Shown piece after piece: positions 42,418 to 51,422 of a DNA stretch of 64,000 nucleotides (position 1 is its first letter; each line of letters starts with the position of its first letter). The stretch is taken from positions 1 through 64,000 of the forward strand of contig JBEKHH010000005.1 in NCBI GenBank assembly GCA_050012375.1, written 5' to 3'. Under the pieces are notes generated by a model. It searched no databases and had not been told where the DNA came from. It worked only from the letters and a program-made list of their open reading frames with translations. This DNA comes from PALSA-1353 sp050012375 (GTDB taxonomy: Bacteria; Planctomycetota; Phycisphaerae; Tepidisphaerales; Tepidisphaeraceae). Made by a program: the position numbers and the translations under genes.

Positions 42418-43361
42418 GCCTTCGACGCCGTCGGAGCTGGGCGTCTGATCTTCGCCGCGTCGCGCTGGTGACGGATTCCGTGCAATAAGCCGCGATCGTA
42501 GCTGCGCCGATGTTTCGCCTTAAAGCGCAGTTCCGGACGGGTGGACAGCGACCACATCAATCCCCGGGCAATTCCCTTGAGATATTGGCGGATAATCCGC
42601 CACGGCGGCAGGCCGAAGGGCCCTTGTGGTTCAGCCGCGGCGTGACTTCCCTCCTCCACGCCATGGCGGAAACTCCGCTCGATGGCCCATTGCGGCGAGC
42701 ATCGATCGGCGGGGACGTAATGCCAGACGCGAGCCGGCGGGACATAGACGCCGCGCAGCCCCTGCCGCAGGAGCCGGCGCTGCATCTCGGTTTCCTGCCC
42801 GGTGCTTCCCGAGAGCGAGCCGGGACCGCGATTGGTATTGAACCCGCCGGCGGCGCGAAGGTCCGACGCAAACGCCGCCCAGTTGAATCCGAGGAACTCC
42901 GGCGCGTTCACGCAATCCGGATCCGACTTCCATTGCCACCCGGTTGCCGACTTGGGCAGGTATTGCCGGAGCCAGAGTGGCGGAGGCGATTCATAGTCCA
43001 CATCGGCTGGACCGCCGAAGAATCTTCCCGCGCCCGTCTTTTGGGCAACATCGGAATATGCTTGCAGCACCCCCGGATCCAGCCTCACATCGTCATCGGT
43101 GAAGAAGATGAGGCCATCTCCGAATGTCGCCAGCGCCGCGTTCAGAGCCGCGCTTTTGTTGCCTTGCGGCTGGTACATATATCGAAGGTTCAACGAAGGC
43201 GGCGCGGTTCGAAGCACGTCCTCGGCCCCGGCGCGCGGGCCATTCTCGACAACGACGGCTTCTCTGTAGCCGGCGGGCAACCGACATTCGCCAAGCGATT
43301 GAAGGGTCCGCCTCAAAAGGTCGGGCCGCCCGGCGGTCGCGATGTTGACGATCAGGTCCAT
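42414..43361 (-). CDS. Family 2 glycosyltransferase
   Basis: A 315-residue GT-A enzyme. It starts MDLIVNIATAGRPDLLRRTL, then VVENGPRAGAEDV and the metal site LIFFTDDDVRLDPGVL. GGFNTNRGPGSLSGSTGQET carries the acceptor-side ET and follows the family pattern. The C-terminal 60 residues are basic and may touch the membrane. The start is the Met before the first strand. It is convergent with the histidine kinase, overlapping by 4 nt. A rhamnosyl- or glycosyl-acceptor role is plausible but not determined. Confidence 0.87.
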   Translation of the reverse strand: MDLIVNIATAGRPDLLRRTLQSLGECRLPAGYREAVVVENGPRAGAEDVLRTAPPSLNLRYMYQPQGNKSAALNAALATFGDGLIFFTDDDVRLDPGVLQAYSDVAQKTGAGRFFGGPADVDYESPPPLWLRQYLPKSATGWQWKSDPDCVNAPEFLGFNWAAFASDLRAAGGFNTNRGPGSLSGSTGQETEMQRRLLRQGLRGVYVPPARVWHYVPADRCSPQWAIERSFRHGVEEGSHAAAEPQGPFGLPPWRIIRQYLKGIARGLMWSLSTRPELRFKAKHRRSYDRGLLHGIRHQRDAAKIRRPAPTASKA

Positions 43362-43532
43362 TACGGGAATTTTAGCGGCCGTCCGGCCAAGGGCGCATAT
43401 GCGTATATCGACCGTCCGCGGGCCGTCATTCCAGACGTGGAATGGGTGAACGGGCTTGCTGTGAACATTCTTATCGGACTTTCTCACGTTTCCGCCGGCC
43501 GCTGGCCGATAGGAAAGGTCAGGAGTATTCAC

Positions 43533-44147
43533 ATGCCCGTCACCGTCGATCATTCGCCGCTGCATGCCGAGGAGTTGGGCCTCAGGACCGTGGGTCAGGT
43601 CCTGGCCCATCTCAAGCGGGGGAAGCGGCTGGTCGTGCATGTCCTGATTGACGGGCTTGAGCCGGACCTTGGCCGGCTGACGGACGTCCGCCGATCCGCG
43701 CTGAAGGACCATCAAGTCTTCATCGAGACGGCAGACCCCCACGAAATGGCCCTGGACGTGCTCCAACAGGTCGAAGCGCAGCTTGGCGAGGCGGATCGGA
43801 TCAAGTCGGAGGCGGCCAGGCTGCTCCAGAACAACCAAAACGTCCGTGCCCTGGAGAAGCTATCCGGATGTTTGACCACCTGGCAACATGCCCAGGAATC
43901 GCTGCTCGGAACGGCGCGATTGTTGAATATCAAACTGGATGACGTGCAGGTTGCGAACCGGCCGCTGACCGAGCTGGTCACGGAATTCGCCGAGCAGTTA
44001 AGGCAGATCAAGTCATCGCTGGAAAATCGGGATTTCGTGACGCTGGGTGATTTGCTGATCTACGAGACGACACAAACCAGCGCCGACTGGCGAGCGGCGC
44101 TGTGCGCGCTGCGGAAGATGATCGGGGCGAAAGCCGGCGTCGCATAA
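43533..44147 (+). CDS. Helical hypothetical protein
   Basis: A 204-residue cytoplasmic protein. The first 60 residues are alpha/beta (LGLRTVGQVLAHLKRGKRLV, VHVLIDGLEPDL), and the rest is a helical bundle (EMALDVLQQVEAQLGEADRI, LTELVTEFAEQLRQIKSSLE). The start at 43533 is supported by AGGAG 7-8 nt upstream. I do not recognise the family. It may form a unit with the next two genes on this strand, although a hairpin repeat separates them. Confidence 0.65.
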   Translation: MPVTVDHSPLHAEELGLRTVGQVLAHLKRGKRLVVHVLIDGLEPDLGRLTDVRRSALKDHQVFIETADPHEMALDVLQQVEAQLGEADRIKSEAARLLQNNQNVRALEKLSGCLTTWQHAQESLLGTARLLNIKLDDVQVANRPLTELVTEFAEQLRQIKSSLENRDFVTLGDLLIYETTQTSADWRAALCALRKMIGAKAGVA

Positions 44148-44164
44148 CCGCGGTTTCACCGCGG

Positions 44165-44277
44165 GGTCATTGGTCATTTGTCATTGGTCATTTGTCATTT
44201 GCCGGGAATTGAGTGCGCACTCTCTCGCGAGGCTTTTACAAATGACAAATGACAAATGACAAGTGACAAATGACATT
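44165..44277. repeat. TCATTTG-type inverted repeat array, copy 2
   Basis: The left arm GGTCATTGGTCATTTGTCAT (and more) and right arm CAAATGACAAATGACAAATG (and more) enclose a 36-nt loop. Units of 7-10 nt repeat within each arm. It is the same family as 20496-20616 and again ends about 20 nt before a start codon (44298). Confidence 0.85.
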
Positions 44278-44297
44278 CCTTCCGATCAAATACGCGG

Positions 44298-45044
44298 ATG
44301 AACTCCGGGCAAATTCAACAGCTCTGCCAACTCGGCCAAGAACAATTGACGCGCATGGAGTATTTTGAGGCGGAGCGGACGCTGGCCGCCGCCGAGAAGC
44401 TGGCATGGGACGCCCGTGACTTCGACGCCCTGGCCCGGCTTTACATGCCGCTACAGGAGTCCCGCCGCCAGCGCCGCCAGCGATGCGGGGAGGGAATCGT
44501 TCGGCTGGACATTCTGGCGATGGGAAGCTCGGACAAACTCGACGGCAATTCTTTTATCGAAAGTTTTCCGCATGGCCAGCTTTTGATCGCGGGGTGGGGA
44601 TCGATCCAACCGGCCATCGATGCGCGACGCGCGCAGGCGAAGCTGGGGTTGTACGTCGATGTGTTCCTGGCCGCGGTTTATCCGGTGCAATCGGGAAAAT
44701 TGGTGGCGATTGTACCGACGGAAAATGTGGCGCTGCCGGCGGTGCAGCCCCTGCCGGTGGACGTTCTGATTCGCCGCCTGCCGGCGCATAGCGTGGTGAT
44801 GTCGGTTGCCGAACTACCGGTCGGGCAGATGATCCCAACGCTCGAGACCTACGGCAGGGTGATGGCCATCTGGGAACGGCTGCATGCGCCTTTCCTCGCC
44901 GCGGCGGATGCGACGGCCGATCCGATTCGCAGGATCGAGGCGTATCGCGCGGCCATCGGCGTCGATTACGCCTGCGAGCTGGCGCACCAGGGGATTGCCA
45001 ATACCGCCCGGCAACTGTGCACCAAAGCAGAGAGGCTCACATGA
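44298..45044 (+). CDS. TPR-like hypothetical protein
   Basis: A 248-residue protein. The first 60 residues look like one or two tetratricopeptide helices (LCQLGQEQLTRMEYFEAERT then LARLYMPLQESRRQRRQRCG). The middle is an alpha/beta domain with unknown role, and the end returns to helices (IRRIEAYRAAIGVDYACELA). Its stop overlaps the M48 protease start (ATGA at 45041), so the two are translationally coupled and probably act together, perhaps as a protease adaptor. Confidence 0.65.
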   Translation: MNSGQIQQLCQLGQEQLTRMEYFEAERTLAAAEKLAWDARDFDALARLYMPLQESRRQRRQRCGEGIVRLDILAMGSSDKLDGNSFIESFPHGQLLIAGWGSIQPAIDARRAQAKLGLYVDVFLAAVYPVQSGKLVAIVPTENVALPAVQPLPVDVLIRRLPAHSVVMSVAELPVGQMIPTLETYGRVMAIWERLHAPFLAAADATADPIRRIEAYRAAIGVDYACELAHQGIANTARQLCTKAERLT

Positions 45045-45895
45045 CGCAATTTGTCGGCTATGGCTCGGGCGGGGGAAGCGGGATCAATCTCCGGCTCATC
45101 ATCGGCATCGCGGTGATCCTGTTTGGGATCATCTCGTACTACAGTCACGAGTCGGTCAATCCCACGACGGGCGAGCGGCAGCACGTGGCGATGACGGCCG
45201 AGGACGAAATGGCTCTTGGCCTGCAATCGGCCCCGCAAATGGCGGCTGAGATGGGCGGAGAAGTGCCGCCGTCCGAGCCAACCGCGCAGGAAGTTGCGCG
45301 CATCGGCCAGAAGATCGTCGAGCGGTCCGAAGCCAGGAAAAGCCCGTATCATTATCAATTCCATCTGCTGAACGACATGCAAACAGTGAACGCCTTTGCC
45401 CTGCCGGGCGGACAGGTGTTCATCACCCTCGGGCTGTACGACAAGCTGAGCGATGAGGCGGAATTGGCGGCCGTGCTGGGACACGAGACGGGCCACGTCG
45501 TGGAGCGGCACGTCGCCCAGCAGATCGAAAAGAGCCGGCTGGGTGAGTCGATCGTCCTGGGCACGGGCATCGCCGCCAGCAACCGACGCAACGGTTTCGC
45601 GACATGGGCCATGGCCGATCTGGCCAACGAGATGGTGCAGCTCAAGTTCAGCCGGGATGATGAATCCCAGGCGGATCAGCGCGGCTTGCAGTTCATGACC
45701 GAGGCGGGCTACGACCCGCGGGCGATGATTGATGTGATGAACATCCTCAAGCAGGAGAGCGCCGGCGGACACACTCCGGAATTCCTTCAGACCCACCCCG
45801 ATCCCGGCGATCGCAGCGAGGCAATCGAAAATTGGATGCAGGATCATCCTTTCCGGGCCGGGCAATTGGATCGCGGGGATCCTTTGCCAAAATAG
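45041..45895 (+). CDS. M48 family metalloprotease (BepA/LoiP-like)
   Basis: A 284-residue zinc protease with an N-terminal membrane helix (LRLIIGIAVILFGIISYYSH). The catalytic motif is HETGH in AAVLGHETGHVVERH. The third ligand Glu is in FSRDDESQADQRGLQFM, and the downstream loop AGYDPRAMIDVM with THPDPGDRSEAIENWM is typical of periplasmic M48B/C proteases such as BepA that clear misfolded envelope proteins. ADEAELAAVLGH-type spacing is normal. Translation is coupled to the upstream TPR-like gene. Confidence 0.92.
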   Translation: MTQFVGYGSGGGSGINLRLIIGIAVILFGIISYYSHESVNPTTGERQHVAMTAEDEMALGLQSAPQMAAEMGGEVPPSEPTAQEVARIGQKIVERSEARKSPYHYQFHLLNDMQTVNAFALPGGQVFITLGLYDKLSDEAELAAVLGHETGHVVERHVAQQIEKSRLGESIVLGTGIAASNRRNGFATWAMADLANEMVQLKFSRDDESQADQRGLQFMTEAGYDPRAMIDVMNILKQESAGGHTPEFLQTHPDPGDRSEAIENWMQDHPFRAGQLDRGDPLPK

Positions 45896-45967
45896 AAAGC
45901 CCAGGGATGGCCATCGGCTTTGAAGAGTCGATCGCGAATCGAAAGCGATTCCGCGGCGCCTGCGGGT

Positions 45968-48454
45968 TCACACGTCCAGGTTCTTCACTTCCAACGCGTG
46001 GTCTTCGATGAATTGCCGGCGGCGTTCCACATCTTCGCCCATTAGAACGCTGAAGAGCCGCTCGGCCTCTCCGACTTCCTCAAGCGTGACCCGCATCAGC
46101 ACCCGCCGGCTCGGATCGAGCGTCGTTTCCCAGAGCTGCTCGCTGTTCATTTCGCCCAGTCCCTTGAATCGCTTGACTTCAATGCCGGTCTTGCCCAGCG
46201 CCAGGATGGCTGGGAGGATTCGCGCGACCCCCGCCACGTCGTGAACCTTGCCCTCGCTCACCAGGGCATATTTGGTCGTGAGCTTTTCGCCGCTGACTGA
46301 TTCTTCCTGGGTGAGGAAGTAGTCTTCGATGGACAAACCCAACTGTTCAAGCTGACCGAAAAGCTTGTCGAGGTCCTTGGCTTCGTGAAGCTCCTGATTT
46401 TTCTGCACGCGCTTGCCATTGTCTTCGGGACGGCCGTTGCCCTGGGCGGGATCGGGTTCCTCGGATTCCGTCGCAAGGCTCTGCTCGCGAAGGTATTGGT
46501 CCCGCTCGCCGGCGCTGTGGAAGAACATTTCTTCCCCGGCGACGATGACCTGGAACAGAGGCAGGTGGCCGTTGCTGCGGCGGCCAAGGAAGTCGGCGAA
46601 ATCAATTCCCCGCCGCTGCACGACCCTGGCCAATTCTTCGAGCTTGCTGAGCAGTTCGGCGGTCCGGCGCAGCTCCTCGCCCGCCAGCCGCCGGTGCGCT
46701 TTGCCCTCGTCGTCGCGGATGATGAGTTCCGTTCCCTCGAGCCCCAGTTCGGTCAGGGCCTTGCGCATCGTCCGCTCGTTGAGCATGTATTCGCTCTTTT
46801 TCTTGCGAAGGACCTGATAGAGCGGGGGCTGGGCTACGTAAACCCGCCCCGCCTTGATCAGGTCCTGCATGTGGCGGAAGAAAAACGTCAGGAGCAGCGT
46901 TCGGATATGGCTGCCATCGACGTCGGCGTCGGTCATGATGATGATCTTGCCGTAGCGGCGTTTTTCCAGATTGAAATCCTCGTGGAACCCGCATCCGATC
47001 GCCGTGATCAGCGTCCGCAGTTCTTCGTGGCCGAGCATCCTGACGATGTTGGCCTTCTCGACGTTGAGGATCTTGCCTTTGAGGGGGAGGATCGCCTGAA
47101 ACTCCGAATCCCGCCCGGTCTTGGCGCTGCCGCCGGCGCTGGGACCTTCCACGATGTAGATTTCCGTGGTCTCGTTGGATTTGCTGCGGCAATCGGCGAG
47201 GGTGCCGGGCAGGGTGTTGCCTTCGAGGCTGTTCTTGCGCCGCGTCAATTCGCGGGCCTTGCGGGCCGCCTCGCGCGCCTCGGCGGCGAGCAATCCCTTT
47301 TCAAAAATTACCTTGGCTTCCTTGGGATTCTCCTGCAAGTAAGCCCCCAGCTTTTCGTTCACCGCCTGCTGCACGAAGGATTCGATCTCCGGGTTCAGAA
47401 GCTTGTCCTTGGTCTGACTTTCAAACTGCGGCTCGGGAAGCTTCACGCTGATGATCGCGACCAGGCCCTCGCGCACGTCGTCCCCGCTGGGTCGCAGGTC
47501 CTTGAGCAGGTTCGTGGACTCGGCATAACGGTTGATCGTCCCGGTCAGGGCGGTTTTGAACCCGCTCAGATGCGTCCCGCCGTCGTGGTTGTTGATATTG
47601 TTGGCGAAGGTCAGCAGCGTCTCGCTGAATCCGTCGCTGTATTGCATGGCCACTTCGACGATGAAGCGATTCTCGGCGTCTTCCTTCTTGAAATAGATCG
47701 AGGGATGAAGGACCGTTTTGCCTTCGTTGAGGCTCTGGATGTACTCCACCAGGCCCTTGTCATATTTGAACTCTTCGCGCTTTCCGGAGCGTTCGTCCTC
47801 GACGGTGATATGCAGCCCCTGGTTCAGGAACGCCAATTCCCGCAAGCGCCCGATCAGCATCTCGTATTTGAATTCGATGTCCGGGAAGATCTGCTCGTCG
47901 GGCTTGAAGGAAACCTTCGTGCCGGATTTGGATGATTTGCCGACGACCTTCAGTTCGCTCGCCTTCACCCCGCGGGCAAACGCCATCTGATAAATCTTGC
48001 CGTCCCGGCTGACTTCGACTTCAAGCCATTCCGAGAGGAAATTGACGACGGACCCTCCGACGCCATGCAGGCCGCCGCTGGTGGCATAGGGAGAGCCGTC
48101 CTTGTGATCGAATTTTCCCCCCGCCCCCAGCGTTGAGAAAACGACCTCAACCGCGGGGATTTTCTCCGTTGGGTGAATCCCCACCGGAATTCCCCGGCCG
48201 TCATCTATGATCGTGGTCGACCCGTCGGCGTTGATCTTGACGAAGATATTCTTGCAGAAACCGGCCAGGGCTTCGTCGATGGAGTTGTCTACAATCTCAT
48301 AAACCAGGTGATGCAGGCCCTTGACGTTATTTCCGCCGATGTACATGCCCGGACGGGTGCGGACGTGCTCGACGTTTTTGAGCACGCGGATCATGCCTTC
48401 GTCGTATTTGCTGTTGGAAGCGACGGCGGTTTCGGATACGTTTTTCTCAGTCAT
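45968..48454 (-). CDS. gyrB: DNA gyrase subunit B
   Basis: An 828-residue ATP-binding subunit that drives negative supercoiling with GyrA. The GHKL ATPase is marked by VYEIVDNSIDEALAGFC, IIDDGRGIPVGIHP, STLGAGGKF and SGGLHGVGGSVVNFLS. The TOPRIM domain has IVEGPSAGGSAKTGRDSEFQ, LPLKGKILNVEKANI and IIMTDADVDGSHIRTLLL. The C-terminus closes with RFKGLGEMNSEQLWETTLDP and ALEVKNLDV. The usual EGDSAGG is EGPSAGG and GVGVSVVN is GVGGSVVN. About 160 residues sit between the DxD motif and the GLGEMN end, a longer insert than in short gyrases. AGGAG 7 nt upstream supports the start. gyrA and recF are not nearby. Confidence 0.97.
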   Translation of the reverse strand: MTEKNVSETAVASNSKYDEGMIRVLKNVEHVRTRPGMYIGGNNVKGLHHLVYEIVDNSIDEALAGFCKNIFVKINADGSTTIIDDGRGIPVGIHPTEKIPAVEVVFSTLGAGGKFDHKDGSPYATSGGLHGVGGSVVNFLSEWLEVEVSRDGKIYQMAFARGVKASELKVVGKSSKSGTKVSFKPDEQIFPDIEFKYEMLIGRLRELAFLNQGLHITVEDERSGKREEFKYDKGLVEYIQSLNEGKTVLHPSIYFKKEDAENRFIVEVAMQYSDGFSETLLTFANNINNHDGGTHLSGFKTALTGTINRYAESTNLLKDLRPSGDDVREGLVAIISVKLPEPQFESQTKDKLLNPEIESFVQQAVNEKLGAYLQENPKEAKVIFEKGLLAAEAREAARKARELTRRKNSLEGNTLPGTLADCRSKSNETTEIYIVEGPSAGGSAKTGRDSEFQAILPLKGKILNVEKANIVRMLGHEELRTLITAIGCGFHEDFNLEKRRYGKIIIMTDADVDGSHIRTLLLTFFFRHMQDLIKAGRVYVAQPPLYQVLRKKKSEYMLNERTMRKALTELGLEGTELIIRDDEGKAHRRLAGEELRRTAELLSKLEELARVVQRRGIDFADFLGRRSNGHLPLFQVIVAGEEMFFHSAGERDQYLREQSLATESEEPDPAQGNGRPEDNGKRVQKNQELHEAKDLDKLFGQLEQLGLSIEDYFLTQEESVSGEKLTTKYALVSEGKVHDVAGVARILPAILALGKTGIEVKRFKGLGEMNSEQLWETTLDPSRRVLMRVTLEEVGEAERLFSVLMGEDVERRRQFIEDHALEVKNLDV

Positions 48455-48533
48455 CCATGAACTCCTGCTACGATCAAAAAACGAGACTCACCCACCCATG
48501 GCCCATCCCTCGTTTCCGGGGGGCGGAGGTGGA

Positions 48534-50369
48534 ATGACCCCAGGCGAATATTATCTCCAAATTCCGCGTGATTACTATGTTTGCGGCGAGAAAAAGGCCC
48601 GCCCGGCGCGCGGCCTTTTTGCCGCCAAATCGCCGCTCTTTGTGGCGCTGGCGGCCCTCCTGCTCAACCTGGTCAGCGGAGCCTGGGCAACGGACGTTGG
48701 GGCGTCCACCCGACCGCTGGCTTTGGAGCAGCGCGTCGGCCGGCTGATCGACCAACTGCGATCGGACGATGCCGCGACGCGGCAATCCGCGGCCGAGGCG
48801 CTGACGGCCCTCGGTTCCGCCGCGCGCCCGGCCATTCTCAAGCTCGTCAAATCCGACGATCCGGGCTTGCGCCAGCAAGCGGCGCAGATCCTGCTGAATC
48901 TGCCGTGGTATGCGCCGGATGATCCGCCGGAGGTGATGGCCGCCCTGTCGCGGTATTCAACCGCGGACATCTCTTCGCGGCGGGACGTGGTTCGGCAATT
49001 GGCCGATCTCGACCAGAACCGAGGGCTTGTCGCCCTTTTGCGCCTGCTGCGCGATGATCCGAGCCCGGCTGTCCAGTGGACGATCGCAACCTGCTTGCGC
49101 GAGCAAGGCCGTGTCGAGTCGTTTCGAGAGATTCAGCCCCCCGCCGATGATTCGCGCATGCTGACGCTCTGCGGCTACTCCCAGTTCGCCACCAACCCGG
49201 CGGCGGCGCTGAACGATCTGCGGCAATGCGCGAAGCTGGAGCTGGCCAATCCCACGGACGATGACGGTGAATTCGATTTCGTCATCCGCGTCCTGGCCGA
49301 TGAGGCGTGCCGCGAAAAGCGCTACGATGAAGCGGCCGAGTGGCGGCGAAAAGAGTGCCTGCGTGGAAGCCCGCCGGACCGATCCGGGGTGCAGACGGCG
49401 CTGATCGAATTGTTCGCGCTGGAGGGATTGTATGGGCCGCTGAAGGGATTGGACGCCGACCTCACGCTCGCCGGCAAAGACCGGGATACGCCCAAGATTC
49501 AATACGCGCTGTCGGTGATGTACGGCCGGGTGAACGACGTGAAGAGTGCAAACGCCGCTCGCTATGTCGCCACCGTCGAATCCGCCGGGCGGGATCGCAG
49601 CGACGTCGGCGATTTTCTTGCAGATCACGGTTGGGACGACCTGGCCGAGAAGGAATACCAGGACTTCCTGAGCCGCGCCGGCGATGTCGAGCAGCGATTG
49701 AATGCCGTCAACGTGCATTTTCGCCTGGCGAACCTGGCGATAAAGCGCGGCGACGATGAGACGGCCGCCCAAAACAAGGAACGGGCATTGCAAATGCTCG
49801 GAATGAACACCCTCTCCATGGTCGATGCGCAGGGCCATCGCTGGGAGGTGCCAGCCACGGCGGTCTGGGCGGAAGTCTATTGGCGATATCTGCGAGCCGC
49901 CGTCGCCAAACACGATGAAATCCAGGCGCGGCGGCGCATGGAGCAGTTGCTGGAGCTGAAGCCGACTGATGGGGACATCGCCATCGACGTGGTTCCGATG
50001 CTCGAGCAGCGAGGCCAAAACGTCGATTCCAATCTGCTTTTCCAATGGGCGTATGATGATATGAAGAAAAAACTCGACGCCGATCCGCGGGATCCCGACA
50101 AGCTAAACGGCATCGCGTGGCTGTGCGCCGAGTGCAATCGCAAGCTGCCCGAGGCCCGGCAGTGGGCCCAGCAGGCGGCGGCACTGATGCCCAACAATGC
50201 GGCCATCCTCGACACGCTTGCCGACACGAATTTTCGCCTCGGCCGGTACGATGAGGCGGTGCGCATCGAAACCCAGGCGATCCAACTCGATCCCGACGAC
50301 GCGTTCATGCGAAAGCAGGTCGCGCGATTCCGGGCGGCTGCCGCCGGGGCCACGACTCGACCCAACTGA
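48534..50369 (+). CDS. HEAT-repeat and TPR-repeat protein
   Basis: A ~611-residue exported or membrane-anchored scaffold. A hydrophobic segment near residue 37 (SPLFVALAALLLNLVSGAWA) probably serves as signal or anchor. HEAT-like repeats follow (LRSDDAATRQSAAEALTALG, then LVKSDDPGLRQQAAQILLNL), then a long TPR region ending in WLCAECNRKLPEARQWAQQA and ILDTLADTNFRLGRYDEAVR. It probably assembles protein complexes outside the cytoplasm. GGAGG 4-5 nt before the ATG at 48534 selects this start over 48498. It is divergent from gyrB. Confidence 0.78.
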   Translation: MTPGEYYLQIPRDYYVCGEKKARPARGLFAAKSPLFVALAALLLNLVSGAWATDVGASTRPLALEQRVGRLIDQLRSDDAATRQSAAEALTALGSAARPAILKLVKSDDPGLRQQAAQILLNLPWYAPDDPPEVMAALSRYSTADISSRRDVVRQLADLDQNRGLVALLRLLRDDPSPAVQWTIATCLREQGRVESFREIQPPADDSRMLTLCGYSQFATNPAAALNDLRQCAKLELANPTDDDGEFDFVIRVLADEACREKRYDEAAEWRRKECLRGSPPDRSGVQTALIELFALEGLYGPLKGLDADLTLAGKDRDTPKIQYALSVMYGRVNDVKSANAARYVATVESAGRDRSDVGDFLADHGWDDLAEKEYQDFLSRAGDVEQRLNAVNVHFRLANLAIKRGDDETAAQNKERALQMLGMNTLSMVDAQGHRWEVPATAVWAEVYWRYLRAAVAKHDEIQARRRMEQLLELKPTDGDIAIDVVPMLEQRGQNVDSNLLFQWAYDDMKKKLDADPRDPDKLNGIAWLCAECNRKLPEARQWAQQAAALMPNNAAILDTLADTNFRLGRYDEAVRIETQAIQLDPDDAFMRKQVARFRAAAAGATTRPN

Positions 50370-50390
50370 TCGGCCGCGTAAGATGAGGGT

Positions 50391-51185
50391 ATGTTCCGCC
50401 TGACGCGTGAAGTCCGGTTTTGCGTCAATCCCGAAGAGGATAACCAGCTTGCGTCCGCTCCCACCAACAGTTTCGCGGGATATCCGTCGCTGCTGGGTCT
50501 TGGGCATTATCTGGCCGTGGAAGTCACGCTGGTGGGCGAGCCGTCGCCGCCGACCGGGTTCGTGCAGGACATCAAGCTGATCGACCAAAAGGTGCGCCAA
50601 ATCGTCGTGCCGATGGTGACGGCGTACGTTCGCCGCGGCCGCCTCGCCGGCGGCGCGATGCTCGTCACCGGGATTTATGAGCGGCTCAAGGACGCCTGGC
50701 CGCCCGCGGAATTGCATCATCTTCGTCTGGCCCTGAGTCCGTTTTTAACGCTCAGTTTCTTTGCGCGGGAGTTTCCCATGATTCGATTGAGCCAAAAGTT
50801 CGAGTTCTCCGCCTCGCATCGCCTGCACAATCCGGCCATCAGCGAGGAGGAAAATCAAAAGATCTTCGGCAAATGCAACAATCCGCACGGCCACGGCCAC
50901 AATTATGTGCTTCAGGTCACGCTGATCGGCAAGCCGGACATCAACGGATTTCTCATCGATATCCCGAAGTTCGAGCAGACCGTGTCATCGAGTGTGATCG
51001 AGCCATTCGATCATCGGTATCTGAACATTGAGATTCCGGAGTTTTCGGATTTGAACCCAACGGTGGAGAACATCGCGATGGTGATTTATCGCAAGCTGAA
51101 GCCGCAATTCGAGCAGACGCAGGCGAAATTGTGCGGCGTGACGCTGTGGGAAACGAGTAAGACTTGGTGTGAGTATATGGAATGA
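50391..51185 (+). CDS. Tandem 6-pyruvoyl-tetrahydropterin/QueD-like synthase
   Basis: A 264-residue protein with two QueD/PTPS domains. The C-terminal one (from Met130) is complete: the zinc ligands His in FSASHRLHN and HGHGHNY, the catalytic Cys in GKCNNPHG, IDIPKFEQ, FDHRYLN and the final LWETSKTWCEY. The N-terminal one keeps the fold pattern (FRLTREVRFCVNP, GHYLAVEVTLVG, VQDIKLIDQKV) but lacks the zinc His triad and catalytic Cys, so it is probably structural. GGGAG sits 6 nt before Met130 (50778), so a single-domain form could also be translated. The role would be queuosine/deazapurine precursor or pterin synthesis. Confidence 0.88.
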   Translation: MFRLTREVRFCVNPEEDNQLASAPTNSFAGYPSLLGLGHYLAVEVTLVGEPSPPTGFVQDIKLIDQKVRQIVVPMVTAYVRRGRLAGGAMLVTGIYERLKDAWPPAELHHLRLALSPFLTLSFFAREFPMIRLSQKFEFSASHRLHNPAISEEENQKIFGKCNNPHGHGHNYVLQVTLIGKPDINGFLIDIPKFEQTVSSSVIEPFDHRYLNIEIPEFSDLNPTVENIAMVIYRKLKPQFEQTQAKLCGVTLWETSKTWCEYME

Positions 51186-51208
51186 CGACGGGTTTCGATG
51201 CAGCAAAA

Positions 51209-51258
51209 ACACAACCGCGAAGACGCGAAGATCGCGAAGGGGACGCGAAGAACCGCGG
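51209..51258. repeat. CGCGAAG-type short repeats
   Basis: AACCGCGAAGACGCGAAGAT, then CGCGAAGGGGACGCGAAGAA and CCGCGG, are direct 8-9-nt units in the gap after the QueD-like gene. They are similar in style to the CGCGGAG repeats elsewhere in the window. Confidence 0.55.
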
Positions 51259-51422
51259 TATTGCGGGAGAAAGTGCCCTCGGGGTTCAAATCCTGCCACT
51301 TCGAATTGATGGGACGGGATTGAACTGACCGCGATCGCGATCACAGTCGCAAGGCCTCAGGGACCAAAGATCGTGTTGGATTCCTCGACCGTTCGGCTGG
51401 CCGGCTGGCAAAGCAAGGACGA

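Noticed and set aside
46385..47935. 516-residue open frame antisense to gyrB
   Set aside because: gyrB motifs are intact on the other strand; this frame has no start signal or family.
51271..51304. tRNA 3'-end-like sequence (GGGGTTCAAATCC then TGCCACTTCGA), possible attachment site
   Set aside because: The T-loop consensus is there, but the five flanking positions on each side do not pair fully (only about 3 of 5), no upstream tRNA body exists, and no integrase or second copy is nearby.
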